Source: Nemertoderma westbladi (taxonomy: Eukaryota; Xenacoelomorpha; Nemertodermatida; Nemertodermatidae). Taken from it: DNA of 28,830 nt. Under the pieces are notes generated by a model. The model made no database searches, was not told the DNA's origin, and was given only the letters and a program-made list of their open reading frames with translations. The translations under genes and the position numbers were made by a program. This document shows, piece after piece, positions 10,496 through 19,385 of this stretch. Location of the stretch: contig JAUCBJ010000353.1 of NCBI GenBank assembly GCA_032718475.1, forward strand, positions 1-28,830. The letters are read 5' to 3'. Every line of letters starts with the position of its first letter. Position 1 is the stretch's first letter.

Positions 10496-10859
10496 CAATT
10501 GCGATTTATATCAATGTGGTGTGTATTGAATCTAATGTTATTTAGTAGACACTACCTGAGTCAATTGCTGTGCTCTTTATGTGTGATCAAATATACTGAC
10601 GGTCGGCAGAATAGTGTGCATGATTGTGAGTGTGATGTGACTGGTAACAAAGCATTTCCTAAAGAATGCGACTTATACTTTAATCATAAGCCTTATCGTT
10701 GCGTTTAGTATAAGTCCTAGCTCTGTTTAAATAGATAGAGCGCCACGTCCTAAAGGAACTGTTAATATTTCCCGAAAGTTAATAATATCTGTCAGAAATT
10801 AATTATTAGTGATCTATCGAATAATACAATAGGTTTACACTGCAACCTTACACTGCAAT

Positions 10860-10865
10860 AATAAA
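10860..10865 (+). promoter_or_regulatory. LTR poly(A) signal AATAAA (5' LTR)
   Basis: AATAAA occurs downstream of the TATA stretch and is repeated in the 3' LTR at 21330-21335, where it would act in 3'-end formation of the genomic RNA. T/GT-rich DNA follows some 80 bp later. Confidence 0.5.
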
Positions 10866-11048
10866 ATCTAAGCATCCGAATTCAGCCTCCCGGGTGTAGA
10901 TCCATCGGGTGAATGATCGCGCATGGGCTGGCTTCGGCTAATGTTTTGTTTATTAGCATAAAATATTGTCGTATGCTAAAGGTGTGTTAATTAACTAAAA
11001 GACATATAAATTTTGGCAGGTTAAACTGCTAAAGGTCTTCAAAAGCGC

Positions 11049-11300
11049 GAACAGTAACAGTTACTTTGTATTGCAGTGTAAGCATTAAATACAGTTTAAT
11101 ACTGTTCTGTCGAACAGTAACAGTTATTATCTTATTGCAGTAGGCAATAAGGTTGCAAGTGTAGGCATTAAATACAGTTTAATACTGTTCTGTCGAACAG
11201 TAACAGTTAGCTTGTATTGCAGTGTAGGTATTAAATACAGTTTAATACTGTTCTGGCGAACAGTAACAGTTTATAATCTTATTGCAGTAGGCAATAGGGT
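11049..11300 (+). repeat. Leader repeats with three identical 8-bp-stem hairpins
   Basis: Units of 63-83 bp carry AATACAGTTTAATACTGTTC, a 4-nt loop, then GAACAGTAACAGTT. The stem TACTGTTC/GAACAGTA occurs at 11100-11119, 11183-11202 and 11246-11265, with loop TGTC, TGTC and TGGC. The right arm GAACAGTA also spans the LTR/leader junction (11049-11056). An alternative pairing ACAGT/ACTGT overlaps each left arm. Copy A has one plain unit without the hairpins. Confidence 0.85.
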
Positions 11301-13317
11301 TGCAAAATACCGTAGTGACTGGTAAAACTGAACCGGTACTTTGTAGGTCAGTAGGCCTAACTGTCATCACCGGTACCGGTACTGCTGTACAAGTACATTT
11401 AGTATTATTCGATTTTGATTATTGTATACCGGTAGGTCTCGATATTAAATCGGGGACGCCTGGTTTTTATTGGGATTTTACTTAGGTCTATTTCTGTCAG
11501 TTTTATTTACTAGTAGGCTAATATTGAGCAGAAGGCGTGTGACCCTGCTCAGATTGTTCAGATAATTGTAGGCTGGGCTGCTGTCTGACTGTTGTTGAGT
11601 TTGGAGAGATTACGGCGTGTGTAGAGTTTGTCTGATAAAGTGCCGTTAGTAAGTTGGGGCAGCCATATGCTGAAGGTCAATCCCCTCTTAAAGAATAAGT
11701 CGTACTACCGTGTTAGAACGCATACTAACTAACAGTTTCAGAGTCTGCATATACTGTAGTTTATTTAGGCTTGATCGTAGTCTGCCAGTGTTTTAGCCTG
11801 TGTTTGTTTGTGTGGTCTGTTCAGGTACCGTAATAGTTATTACTCAACTAATTTGTAGGCTGGATTGTTGTCTAGCTATTTTTAGGTCTGAAGGGATTAC
11901 GGCGTGTGTAGAGTTTGTCTGATAAAGTGCCGTTAGTAAGTTGGGGCAGCCATATGCTGAAGGTCAATCCCCTCTTAAAGAATAAGTCGTACTACCGTGT
12001 TAGAACGCATACTAACTAACAGTTTCAGAATCTGCACATACAGTAGTTTATTTAGGCTTAGTGGTAGTCTGCCAGCGTTTGGTTTGTATTTTGTTTGAGT
12101 ATTCTGTACGGGTAGCGTAATATTTATTATTCAGAGTTTATGCGATTATTCGCAACATTCATGTCCCCAAGTTTATTCCTACAGTAATTGTGCTTGTTAT
12201 ACATACCGTTATAGTTAAACTAACCCCGGTACTACATCAGGGCTGCTTGGCGTAGGTAAAGACTGGAGATTTTGTGCTTCGGTCACTCCAGCAGATGCCG
12301 TGGTTCTTTTAACTGTTCAAGTATATTTAACTACTGATTATTTGTTATACCGGTACTTGTACCTAATTTAGGGTTTAGAGTACAGTGCCTTCCGAAGTAA
12401 TTAGTGTAGGCAGTATTTTTGTGTTGTAAAGTGGTTGATAGGCACATTCGTTAGCTCTATTAGCTTCCGGGTAGGAACAATCCGTGATACATAACGTAGT
12501 ACCTATAGCGATACGGTTATAGGTCGTCAGGCGGTGGTATTTTCCTATCTGGACAGTACAATATATTTACTACTACTTATTATTTAAATACCGTAGTACC
12601 CTGTCCTTTGTAATAACCAGAATCTAACCCTTTGTTGGACTGGTTTGTAGACTTCCTGTAAAATTACCCTAAAAATTTCGTACGTAATATTTTGTTGTGT
12701 TTAATTAGAGAATTAATCTCACCCGTATCGTAAGTAATTTGTAGTATTAAGTAACTTAGGTAAATTAGAATTATCAGTTTTAGTGTCAAATAAATAACAC
12801 TTCACTGAGAGCGCTCAGCTTCTGTGTAGTGACTTCCCCAGAAATAATAACATTTATTTCAAATATTGTCAAAACCCCCTTTAAACGGGTATATATCTAT
12901 TATAAATCAACTCAAACGATTTATAAATAGTAGGCCTGCCATACAACAACTAGGTCTCACTGTCAGTTGGACTACTGCTTAAATAACGGTAATAAAGTAA
13001 GTTAAAGTAACGAAGTAACCCCAAAATATTCAGAAATTCAATTATTCTAAAAATAATTGACATACCGGTACTTACCATAGGCTTATTATATTTATTTCTA
13101 TAAATTTGAGCTAAAATTATACCGGTACTCTGTGACAAATCTAGTCTGTAATAACACTTATATATTATAAGCATACCGGTATTCTAATATTGTGTATATA
13201 TCACGTTACACTGGGTAACGGTACCGGTAATAAATCGCTAGGCTTGCGGTCATACTGAATTACTAGACTTACTTTAACTGTATTTATAGCCGTAGGCATT
13301 CAACTGTGTAAACAAAC
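11054..13317 (+). other. Leader of copy B between 5' LTR and gag (2264 bp)
   Basis: This long non-coding stretch aligns with the leader of copy A but contains two arrays that A lacks: the hairpin repeats at 11049-11300 and a 287-bp duplication at 11566-12140. No TGG, the usual start of a tRNA-complementary primer-binding site, occurs in the first 25 bases. The leader ends directly before the gag ATG (AACAAACATGTC). Packaging and translation-control signals are expected in such leaders; I cannot locate them. Confidence 0.7.
11566..12140 (+). repeat. 287-bp tandem duplication in the leader of copy B
   Basis: TTGTAGGCTGG begins at 11566 and again at 11853, and GATTACGGCGTGTGTAGAG at 11608 and 11895, giving a 287-bp period. 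Around the central 190 bp the two copies are nearly identical, while the flanking parts differ more. Copy A has a single unit. Confidence 0.9.
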
Positions 13318-16300
13318 ATGTCAGATTCAACCAAATCACTGTCAGATAGTCTCTTAGAAAGTGTTAGAATGAGTATTAGACTTAGACAGCGTATTAAAAG
13401 GATCCGTGACCAAGATCCAAGTATAGAACATCCTAGATCCAAGTCTAAGTCACCTACTATTGTAAGAAAGGCCATCCCTACAGTAGTAGTGTCAGACCCT
13501 AGGCTAGTAGAACAACGTAGGTCTATCATCGGCACTCGGGCCCAAGTCAAGCGGGATCAAGAAGCAGCTGTCAAGCAGCAGCAACATCCTAGCCAAGAAC
13601 CTAGTTCTCAGCGGCCCGATAGCTCCAGTAGTTCGGATACTGTTGAGCGGACGCCCGAACGCAGAGCGGAGATGGCGGATATGGTTTATGATGAGCGGCC
13701 AACCTATGAAGAATCAACCGACGCCACTTCTTCTCAAGTAGAAAGCGAGGTGGAAAGCGAAGTGGAAAGCGAATTAACAGCAGCAGAGAAGCCGCGAACT
13801 AGAGACGCCATTGACATATATCTGTCAGACTATCAGCGATTCATAGGAGACGAAGAGTTGAGGAGACGACTGTCTGGACTTCGCCCTAATAGTGAAGGAA
13901 CCAAGCTTGTGTTGGACGCAATCGATGCGGAAATGTTAGCTGTAGAACAAGCTAAATGTGATGAAAAACTCCGCCTCGTTAGAGTCCAAGAAGAACAAAT
14001 AAAGAAAAGAAGGATAGAGGAACAAAAGGCGGCGGCTATGGCGGAGGCAAAGGCAGTGGCAGAAGCAGAAAGGAGAGCATTTGAGCAGACTGCTCAACTG
14101 GAGTTGGAGAATCTGCAAGAGACACAAGACAGTATAACTAAACAGTTTACTGCTAATCAAATGCAGATGATGAGAAAATCTACTCCCAAGCGCCAGGGGT
14201 ACACATCCTCGGAGGAAGGCGATACTACCGACCCTGAAGGCGGAGGAAATAGATCCCATCTAAGTAGACGTAGAAAAACATATTACCGTCGCAAATTGCC
14301 TGATTTGCCCCCAGCTGTTAAAAGACAGCTAACTAGCACAGATTTAGGTAGTGCAGAACCCATGGAACAATTTATCCAGGTCAAAAGACTCCCTACTATA
14401 GTCGATGAACCTGAAATAATTAGGCCTGTTGTTCCCAAAGTCACTTCTGTGCTAGAGACCCCTACACTTCCAGAGCTTAACCCTAAATTCCCTTTACATA
14501 GTACTACACTGCCTGTACCCGGTGGAACAGTCCATGCAAATACCCCTGTCCAGATAGCAGAGAGAGAAATCAATAATTTGTCTCCCGTCGTCCCGCGTCA
14601 GCCCGCTACTATGTTGGCGACTCCCGCTTCGGCGGTTGAGTGGGTGGAAGAGGGACGGCGGGGGATGAATCTCCTGCTAGGACAGATGCAGGAGACTGTC
14701 CACCAACTTAAGGGAACAGTGAGGGAAGGTAGAGCAGAGTTGCAAGAAGTGCAGCAAAGTATCGCGCTAGAACGCGACAAATTAGTCAATATACAAAAAG
14801 GCATACCAATGCCCCCTGTAACACTGTGTCAACCCGTTAGGTCTGAAGTATTACATGAGCAAGGTGTGGAGCCTACACGCATCTATACTGCTAGTGAAGT
14901 TGAAACTCCTATAGCAAACCCTATTAAGGGTGATTATAGACCTGTTATTAATGATATTCCCTATAGACCTGATAATGATCCGAGAAATTTATATACAGAT
15001 AATTCGATATTAAATAACACGATGGTCCAAGAAAGCTTTACGCGTCAGATGGCTAGAACAAAAGCCCGCCAAGCGGTCAAAGTGGGAGAGATCGTCAAAT
15101 TCAATGGAGATGAGATGAAATGGTTACCTTTCAACGAATATTACAAAGATAGCATACAGAACTCTGTACTATCTAACGGAGAGAAACTTAGATTCCTCAT
15201 CAAGTGCTTGGAAGGACCTCCCAAGTTAATGGCGTTAAAGTTTATTGGACATCCAGATGGATTGAGACAAGTTTGGGATACACTAAACATCAGGTATGGT
15301 AACAAGGATAACATAGCTAAGTATTTGTATGCCAAATTAGTAGCCCCCCGACACTTCCTTAGTAGCGAGATTATAGAGTTTTCCGATGAAATTCAAGAGA
15401 TCTGTAGACAACTGGTCTGGTTAGGTAAGTCGCATGAATATCAGAGTTCCATGGTTATTGGAGCCGTAGTCTCTACTTTACCAAAGGGTGGAGTATGTAC
15501 ACGCTGGGACAAGAAAGTGTTGTACATGAATGAACAACAACGACGAAGTCCTACCATGGCTGATCTCATGTCTTTCTTAGATAGTGAAGTAAAATTACAA
15601 CTCATAAGGCAGGCCAGAGAGAAAACATCGGAAAATAAGGTAAGTGAGAAACCCGATTCTAGGAGAAGGATAATACCAGTGTGTTATACTGACGACGGCG
15701 AAAGCCAAGCTTCTCAAGAAGAGGACAGCGGGAAAGACACCGAACGATCTTACTATGACAACAAGACCTATAAAGACGTAAGTAAATACAAGTCTCGAAC
15801 CAGTGACAGGAGAGAACAGGTAACAACAACTCCTCCTACGTCTCCTAAGAGAATTCACGGAAGAAAGCCCGAAGAAAGAACGAGAGTGCAGAACGTTAAC
15901 CAAGTTAAGGTGAGTAACATCAAACCAAAATGTGCGCTGTGCGACGGGCCCCACCGTTTGAGTGCGTGTGCAGAATTCCTAAAGAAATCCATGGCAGATA
16001 GACGTGGAGTCCTGTGGGATAAACGGTTATGTTATAACTGTCTCAGACGCGGACACCAGCGGCGAACCTGTTACTCTGACGCAAGGTGTGCTAAGTGCGG
16101 CGCGAAACATCATAGCTTGTTGCACACGGAATTCGAACGAAACAACCCTAGTCAGGTAAGTGAGCCCAAATCACATGTCCAATTCAGTGATGTGAACGAC
16201 ACTGACCAAAGTTCTGAGTGGGAAGGATTCTATACGGACGAATTCTCCGATGCCAACGAATCCTGTTACCTAATAAATACCGCAGTGTATCGAGCACTTA

Positions 16301-17361
16301 CTTACGAAAAGGACATCAACGATGAGTTTCCCCCAACTACTTTCGCCAAACAACCATCTTGGAAAGCTCCAGCTTCCAACGTAGGAATCAGAGAATTTCC
16401 TGTAGTTCAAGTAAGAGTTCACGGTCTTAACAAAAGCTACATAGTGAACGCCCTCCTTGACTCCGGCAGCACAGGAACATTCATCGATCAAGAACTAGCC
16501 GAAGATATCTTTGCTGGACAACCCAAATTCCAAACTAAGTTGAATATGTCCGGAATTATGCAGGTTTGGAAATCTACCATAACGGCAGATTACTATGTAG
16601 GTGCGTTGTCCACCCCCCAGGATAAATTAGGAACACAAGGTATAAGGTCAGTAAAAATGGTGGCCATAAAGAACTTTGCTACTACTCAAGCAGAACCTTA
16701 TAACTGGGACGAGGACGAGTGCATCCAACATCTTGAGATACCTCGATTCCAAACCGATTATCCTGGAGTGCAAATCCTCATCGGCCAAAACGCGCATGAG
16801 GCGCTCGAGACATTGGAGAAACGGCCTGCTCAACCGCAGCCATTACAAACTTATGCGGTAAGAACTAGAGTAGGTTGGTACTTCACTGGCCCTTCCCGTA
16901 GAACTCTCAAAGAGAGATTACCTCAACAACAGGTATACCAAGTAAAGGGGGAAGTGGATAGCAGTGATGTGGACGACCCAACTGAGGGAACACCATACTC
17001 CTCAGATAATGACGATATTAACTCCAATGTAGATCAATGGAGACATTGCCTTGGGACGATTAATCCAGCCGACACCGCTTCCAGAGGAGCAACTCTTCAA
17101 GAACTGATAGATACTCCAGGCTGGTTAGGTGGACCCTACTCCCTAAGTAAAGAAGAAGATGAATGGCCTCCTCATCTTACCACTGAGGAGATTAGACAGG
17201 CCAAGGGAGCGGAGGAAGTAACACGACAGCCTAATCGCCCAGCTGGTCGCTTAGGTTTACTGGAAAGAGACCGAAAACTGTCCGGAAACCATGGAAGGCA
17301 GGATACTCTTCCTACGACCACTTCCCTAATTCGACAAAGATCTAGGGACTCCATAACGTAA
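13318..17361 (+). CDS. Gag-protease polyprotein of the BEL/Pao-type element, fused to the end of RNase H
   Basis: 1347 codons, one uninterrupted frame. Order: a Ser/Glu-rich N-terminus (EVESEVESE near 142-151); a long coiled coil at about 205-275, rich in E, K, A and R; a second coiled segment near 450-495; the DUF1759-type gag core at about 575-760 (KFNGDEMKWLPFNEYY near 594); three zinc knuckles at about 871-937 (CALCDGPHRLSAC, CYNCLRRGHQRRTC, CAKCGAKHH); and a DUF1758-type aspartic protease with ALLDSGSTGTF (catalytic Asp near 1048). A GWYFTGP block follows as usual, but near 1240 the frame passes straight to WRHCLGTINPADTASRG, which in relatives closes the RNase H region. The reverse transcriptase and most of RNase H in between, several hundred residues, are absent, and no integrase follows. 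The product should form particles and cleave itself, but cannot reverse-transcribe. Confidence 0.93.
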   Translation: MSDSTKSLSDSLLESVRMSIRLRQRIKRIRDQDPSIEHPRSKSKSPTIVRKAIPTVVVSDPRLVEQRRSIIGTRAQVKRDQEAAVKQQQHPSQEPSSQRPDSSSSSDTVERTPERRAEMADMVYDERPTYEESTDATSSQVESEVESEVESELTAAEKPRTRDAIDIYLSDYQRFIGDEELRRRLSGLRPNSEGTKLVLDAIDAEMLAVEQAKCDEKLRLVRVQEEQIKKRRIEEQKAAAMAEAKAVAEAERRAFEQTAQLELENLQETQDSITKQFTANQMQMMRKSTPKRQGYTSSEEGDTTDPEGGGNRSHLSRRRKTYYRRKLPDLPPAVKRQLTSTDLGSAEPMEQFIQVKRLPTIVDEPEIIRPVVPKVTSVLETPTLPELNPKFPLHSTTLPVPGGTVHANTPVQIAEREINNLSPVVPRQPATMLATPASAVEWVEEGRRGMNLLLGQMQETVHQLKGTVREGRAELQEVQQSIALERDKLVNIQKGIPMPPVTLCQPVRSEVLHEQGVEPTRIYTASEVETPIANPIKGDYRPVINDIPYRPDNDPRNLYTDNSILNNTMVQESFTRQMARTKARQAVKVGEIVKFNGDEMKWLPFNEYYKDSIQNSVLSNGEKLRFLIKCLEGPPKLMALKFIGHPDGLRQVWDTLNIRYGNKDNIAKYLYAKLVAPRHFLSSEIIEFSDEIQEICRQLVWLGKSHEYQSSMVIGAVVSTLPKGGVCTRWDKKVLYMNEQQRRSPTMADLMSFLDSEVKLQLIRQAREKTSENKVSEKPDSRRRIIPVCYTDDGESQASQEEDSGKDTERSYYDNKTYKDVSKYKSRTSDRREQVTTTPPTSPKRIHGRKPEERTRVQNVNQVKVSNIKPKCALCDGPHRLSACAEFLKKSMADRRGVLWDKRLCYNCLRRGHQRRTCYSDARCAKCGAKHHSLLHTEFERNNPSQVSEPKSHVQFSDVNDTDQSSEWEGFYTDEFSDANESCYLINTAVYRALTYEKDINDEFPPTTFAKQPSWKAPASNVGIREFPVVQVRVHGLNKSYIVNALLDSGSTGTFIDQELAEDIFAGQPKFQTKLNMSGIMQVWKSTITADYYVGALSTPQDKLGTQGIRSVKMVAIKNFATTQAEPYNWDEDECIQHLEIPRFQTDYPGVQILIGQNAHEALETLEKRPAQPQPLQTYAVRTRVGWYFTGPSRRTLKERLPQQQVYQVKGEVDSSDVDDPTEGTPYSSDNDDINSNVDQWRHCLGTINPADTASRGATLQELIDTPGWLGGPYSLSKEEDEWPPHLTTEEIRQAKGAEEVTRQPNRPAGRLGLLERDRKLSGNHGRQDTLPTTTSLIRQRSRDSIT

Positions 17362-17910
17362 TTATATATGGAGTGGGTGTGTGACTATATTATTTTATAT
17401 TTTTTTTTATTATTATTTTATATTTAGGTATGTATTATTATGTAATTTTATTATAATCGTTTTCTTTAATTTTATTTAGTAGAATGTTATTTTAGAATAT
17501 TTAGTAAATTAGTGCAATATATTAGTGTTTATTACGTATTTAATTACTTACAATATATTTAGTGCGACGGCAAGAAATAATTATTTTTCTCTTTCCTTAC
17601 TGTCCGTATTATATTATAAATGCGAGACTATAGTAAGATGACATGTCAGTACTTCTTAAAGTACAATAAAGCCACTACTATATTTAAGTATTATTGGTAG
17701 GCAGAGTATTAGGAATGCAAAGTTCAGATCCTCGTGTCTCGGCTAAACCAGGCTCTGGGTAGACCTTGGAAACGACTTGCCTCTTCACACTGACATTGCT
17801 TCGTGCGATATTGCTCTTCTACCTTATAACAAATAATACATATAGTAGCGTGATGTCCCTCTAACAGTAGCGTAAATCGCAAATAAATCTGTTAAACTTT
17901 TGACCATCTG

Positions 17911-18180
17911 TAATTCTAGTCGATTAAGATATCGTGGCACCCACCGATATACTTGAAAGACAAATTCTAGAATCAGTGGTTAACGTCCCCAGACAAGTTC
18001 TGGAATAAATTGGTGCCCATCCTAAATATTAATTTAATATTTGTTAAAATCTGTAAAATCCCGATCCTTTAAAATTTCTAGTCAATTAAGATATCGCAGT
18101 ATTTACCGATATTCTTAGAAGGACTATTTACAGAATTAAGGATCCTGAGTCCCCAGATATGCTCTGGAATAAAATTTATG
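17911..18180 (+). repeat. Degenerate direct repeat, period about 165 bp, each with a hairpin followed by GAATAAA
   Basis: Unit 1 (about 17911-18013) and unit 2 (about 18075-18178) share TTCTAGTC.ATTAAGATATCG, ACCGATAT and TCCCCAGA. Both contain CCAGA-5nt-TCTGG with different loops (CAAGT and TATGC), directly followed by AATAAA. The stem is conserved although the loop and flanks diverged. Confidence 0.7.
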
Positions 18181-18487
18181 TCAATTTAATATCAAATAAT
18201 AAAATTCACGGGAATAAATTTAAATTCATATTCGAATGAATTTCATAAATTGCCATTTTGCGCAATTTACAACATTCCCAAAATTCCAGTAATTAATAGA
18301 TCATGGGAGCGGAGATTCATATTGAGTGTATTAGAGTGTGAGAATCTCCAACATATAGTCAATAGCCGATAAAATTTATAAAATCATGCATAAAGAGGAT
18401 ATTGACAATTAAAGAATTACTATTAAATAACATCCCAGATCTGTATGCATGAGGATTGCCCTAATTCTACCGCTAGTTTTCCATAAT

Positions 18488-18501
18488 GTCACCATGGCAA
18501 C
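18488..18501 (+). promoter_or_regulatory. RFX-type X-box motif
   Basis: GTCACCATGGCAAC matches the palindromic X-box consensus bound by RFX transcription factors (two half sites with an AT spacer). A chance 14-bp match is possible, and nothing in the sequence shows use. Confidence 0.35.
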
Positions 18502-18985
18502 ACCCACGCTAGAATTAGAAGCAAGTTAAAAGAACAATAAAAGGCTTGTCCCATTGCGTAGCATAAGAGTATACATAGCGCACTATTAGTATCCAAGGAT
18601 ACATAGTAATAACGTGACATTCTGGAAGACAATGACTAACGGACAAAATGGCTTGCATGTGTGCAGTAAGTAATGATTGTATGGAATTTGTGCGTTTATA
18701 GGTGAATGATACTACTAAAGTGTGTTTACAGTAGCTAATCGCAATTGTAAAGTAGCCTAACTCTACCGAGATAACCTCAAGTGGATTCAAGCCTTTGGGA
18801 CGGACAGTGGTGGGACTTGTGTCGATTATCGTTGTCGTGCTGTTGCTACATGTTGGCGCAAACACCGCGACAACGGTACATCGGCGCTGAGAAACCCACT
18901 GTCCGGGGTCAAAGTCTAGTAGGCAGCGACGCCCGCTTGCCTAAATATTGACTCATACTAATATTAATAAACTCAAATAGCAGAT

Positions 18986-19285
18986 ATGACGGAATTAATA
19001 GAAGATGACCTTGGTATTAGAGAGCGATATACTCTACCTTTACAAGCGTTTGTGGATAGCTTGATACGCGGTGAAGCCGATCCGACTATTACGGAGGACG
19101 ATGGTCGTTATATCGAACCGCCGATGTCCCAAGAGCAACTTACGCGTGAATTGGACTATCGAAAATTAACCGCTCGCTATACGCATCGTAATGGTACGTA
19201 TATGGACTTCTTAACTACCGGCCATCCTATCGATTTACATGATACGGACGATGTAGACACCCTAAAGGGAAATGGTTCTATTTAA
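18986..19285 (+). CDS. Unrecognised ORF of copy B, first part of the third coding region (99 aa)
   Basis: ATG at 18986 (GATATGACGG), stop TAA at 19283-19285. The product is acidic, rich in Asp, Glu, Thr and Arg, without Cys, membrane segment or recognised motif. I do not recognise it. Coding-like sequence seems to continue just before the stop in another frame (around 19265-19415, itself with one TAG), then in a third frame from 19386, so this is probably the N-terminal piece of a longer, now broken coding region. It lies after the gag-protease ORF, where an envelope or accessory gene may sit in retroelements, but nothing here indicates an envelope. The codon mix is closer to the gag ORF than to the AT-rich DNA just upstream. 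Confidence 0.5.
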   Translation: MTELIEDDLGIRERYTLPLQAFVDSLIRGEADPTITEDDGRYIEPPMSQEQLTRELDYRKLTARYTHRNGTYMDFLTTGHPIDLHDTDDVDTLKGNGSI

Positions 19286-19385
19286 ATATCATACCCAGCG
19301 GAGTCGTAACGATAAACCGAGAATAGATCACGAAAATTCTATTCGTAACAGACTGGGAAGACGAACCAATATGCCTAGAATCTGA

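Larger units (their letters stand above)
9819..11053 (+). repeat. 5' LTR of copy B (1235 bp)
   Basis: It begins TGTAAAAGC and ends GCGAACA (TG...CA) and is repeated at 20354-21523. It carries two GGACAT direct-repeat modules (9949-9970, 9986-10004), a CCAATCAGAGCGATTTTT box (10136-10153) shared with copy A, a TATA stretch at 10487, an AATAAA at 10860, and an 8-bp hairpin TTAGCATA/TATGCTAA (10953-10960 and 10972-10979). The order upstream repeats, CCAAT, TATA, AATAAA fits U3-R-U5, with R of some 350 nt. A small open frame at 10499-10708 is not preserved in copy A and is not considered a gene. Confidence 0.95.
17362..18985 (+). other. AT-rich non-coding stretch within copy B
   Basis: This lies where integrase would be expected in a full element. 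It has no long open frame, a very T-rich start (17395-17600), the degenerate repeat with hairpins (17911-18180), a perfect RFX-type X-box (18488-18501) flanked by a 9-bp inverted repeat CTAATTCTA/TAGAATTAG, and a 44-codon open stretch at 18756-18890. That stretch has no ATG but encodes a strongly hydrophobic segment (GLVSIIVVVLLLHVGA), which may be a relic of a membrane-spanning or pol C-terminal region. Confidence 0.6.

Noticed and set aside
10499-10708. 69-codon Cys-rich open frame repeated in both LTRs of copy B
   Set aside because: It has no ATG start, it is identical in both LTRs only because they are young duplicates, and the aligned sequence in LTR A has different frames and stops.
13936-17354. 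Several minus-strand open frames opposite the gag-protease ORF
   Set aside because: They are antisense shadows of a well-supported 1347-codon ORF.
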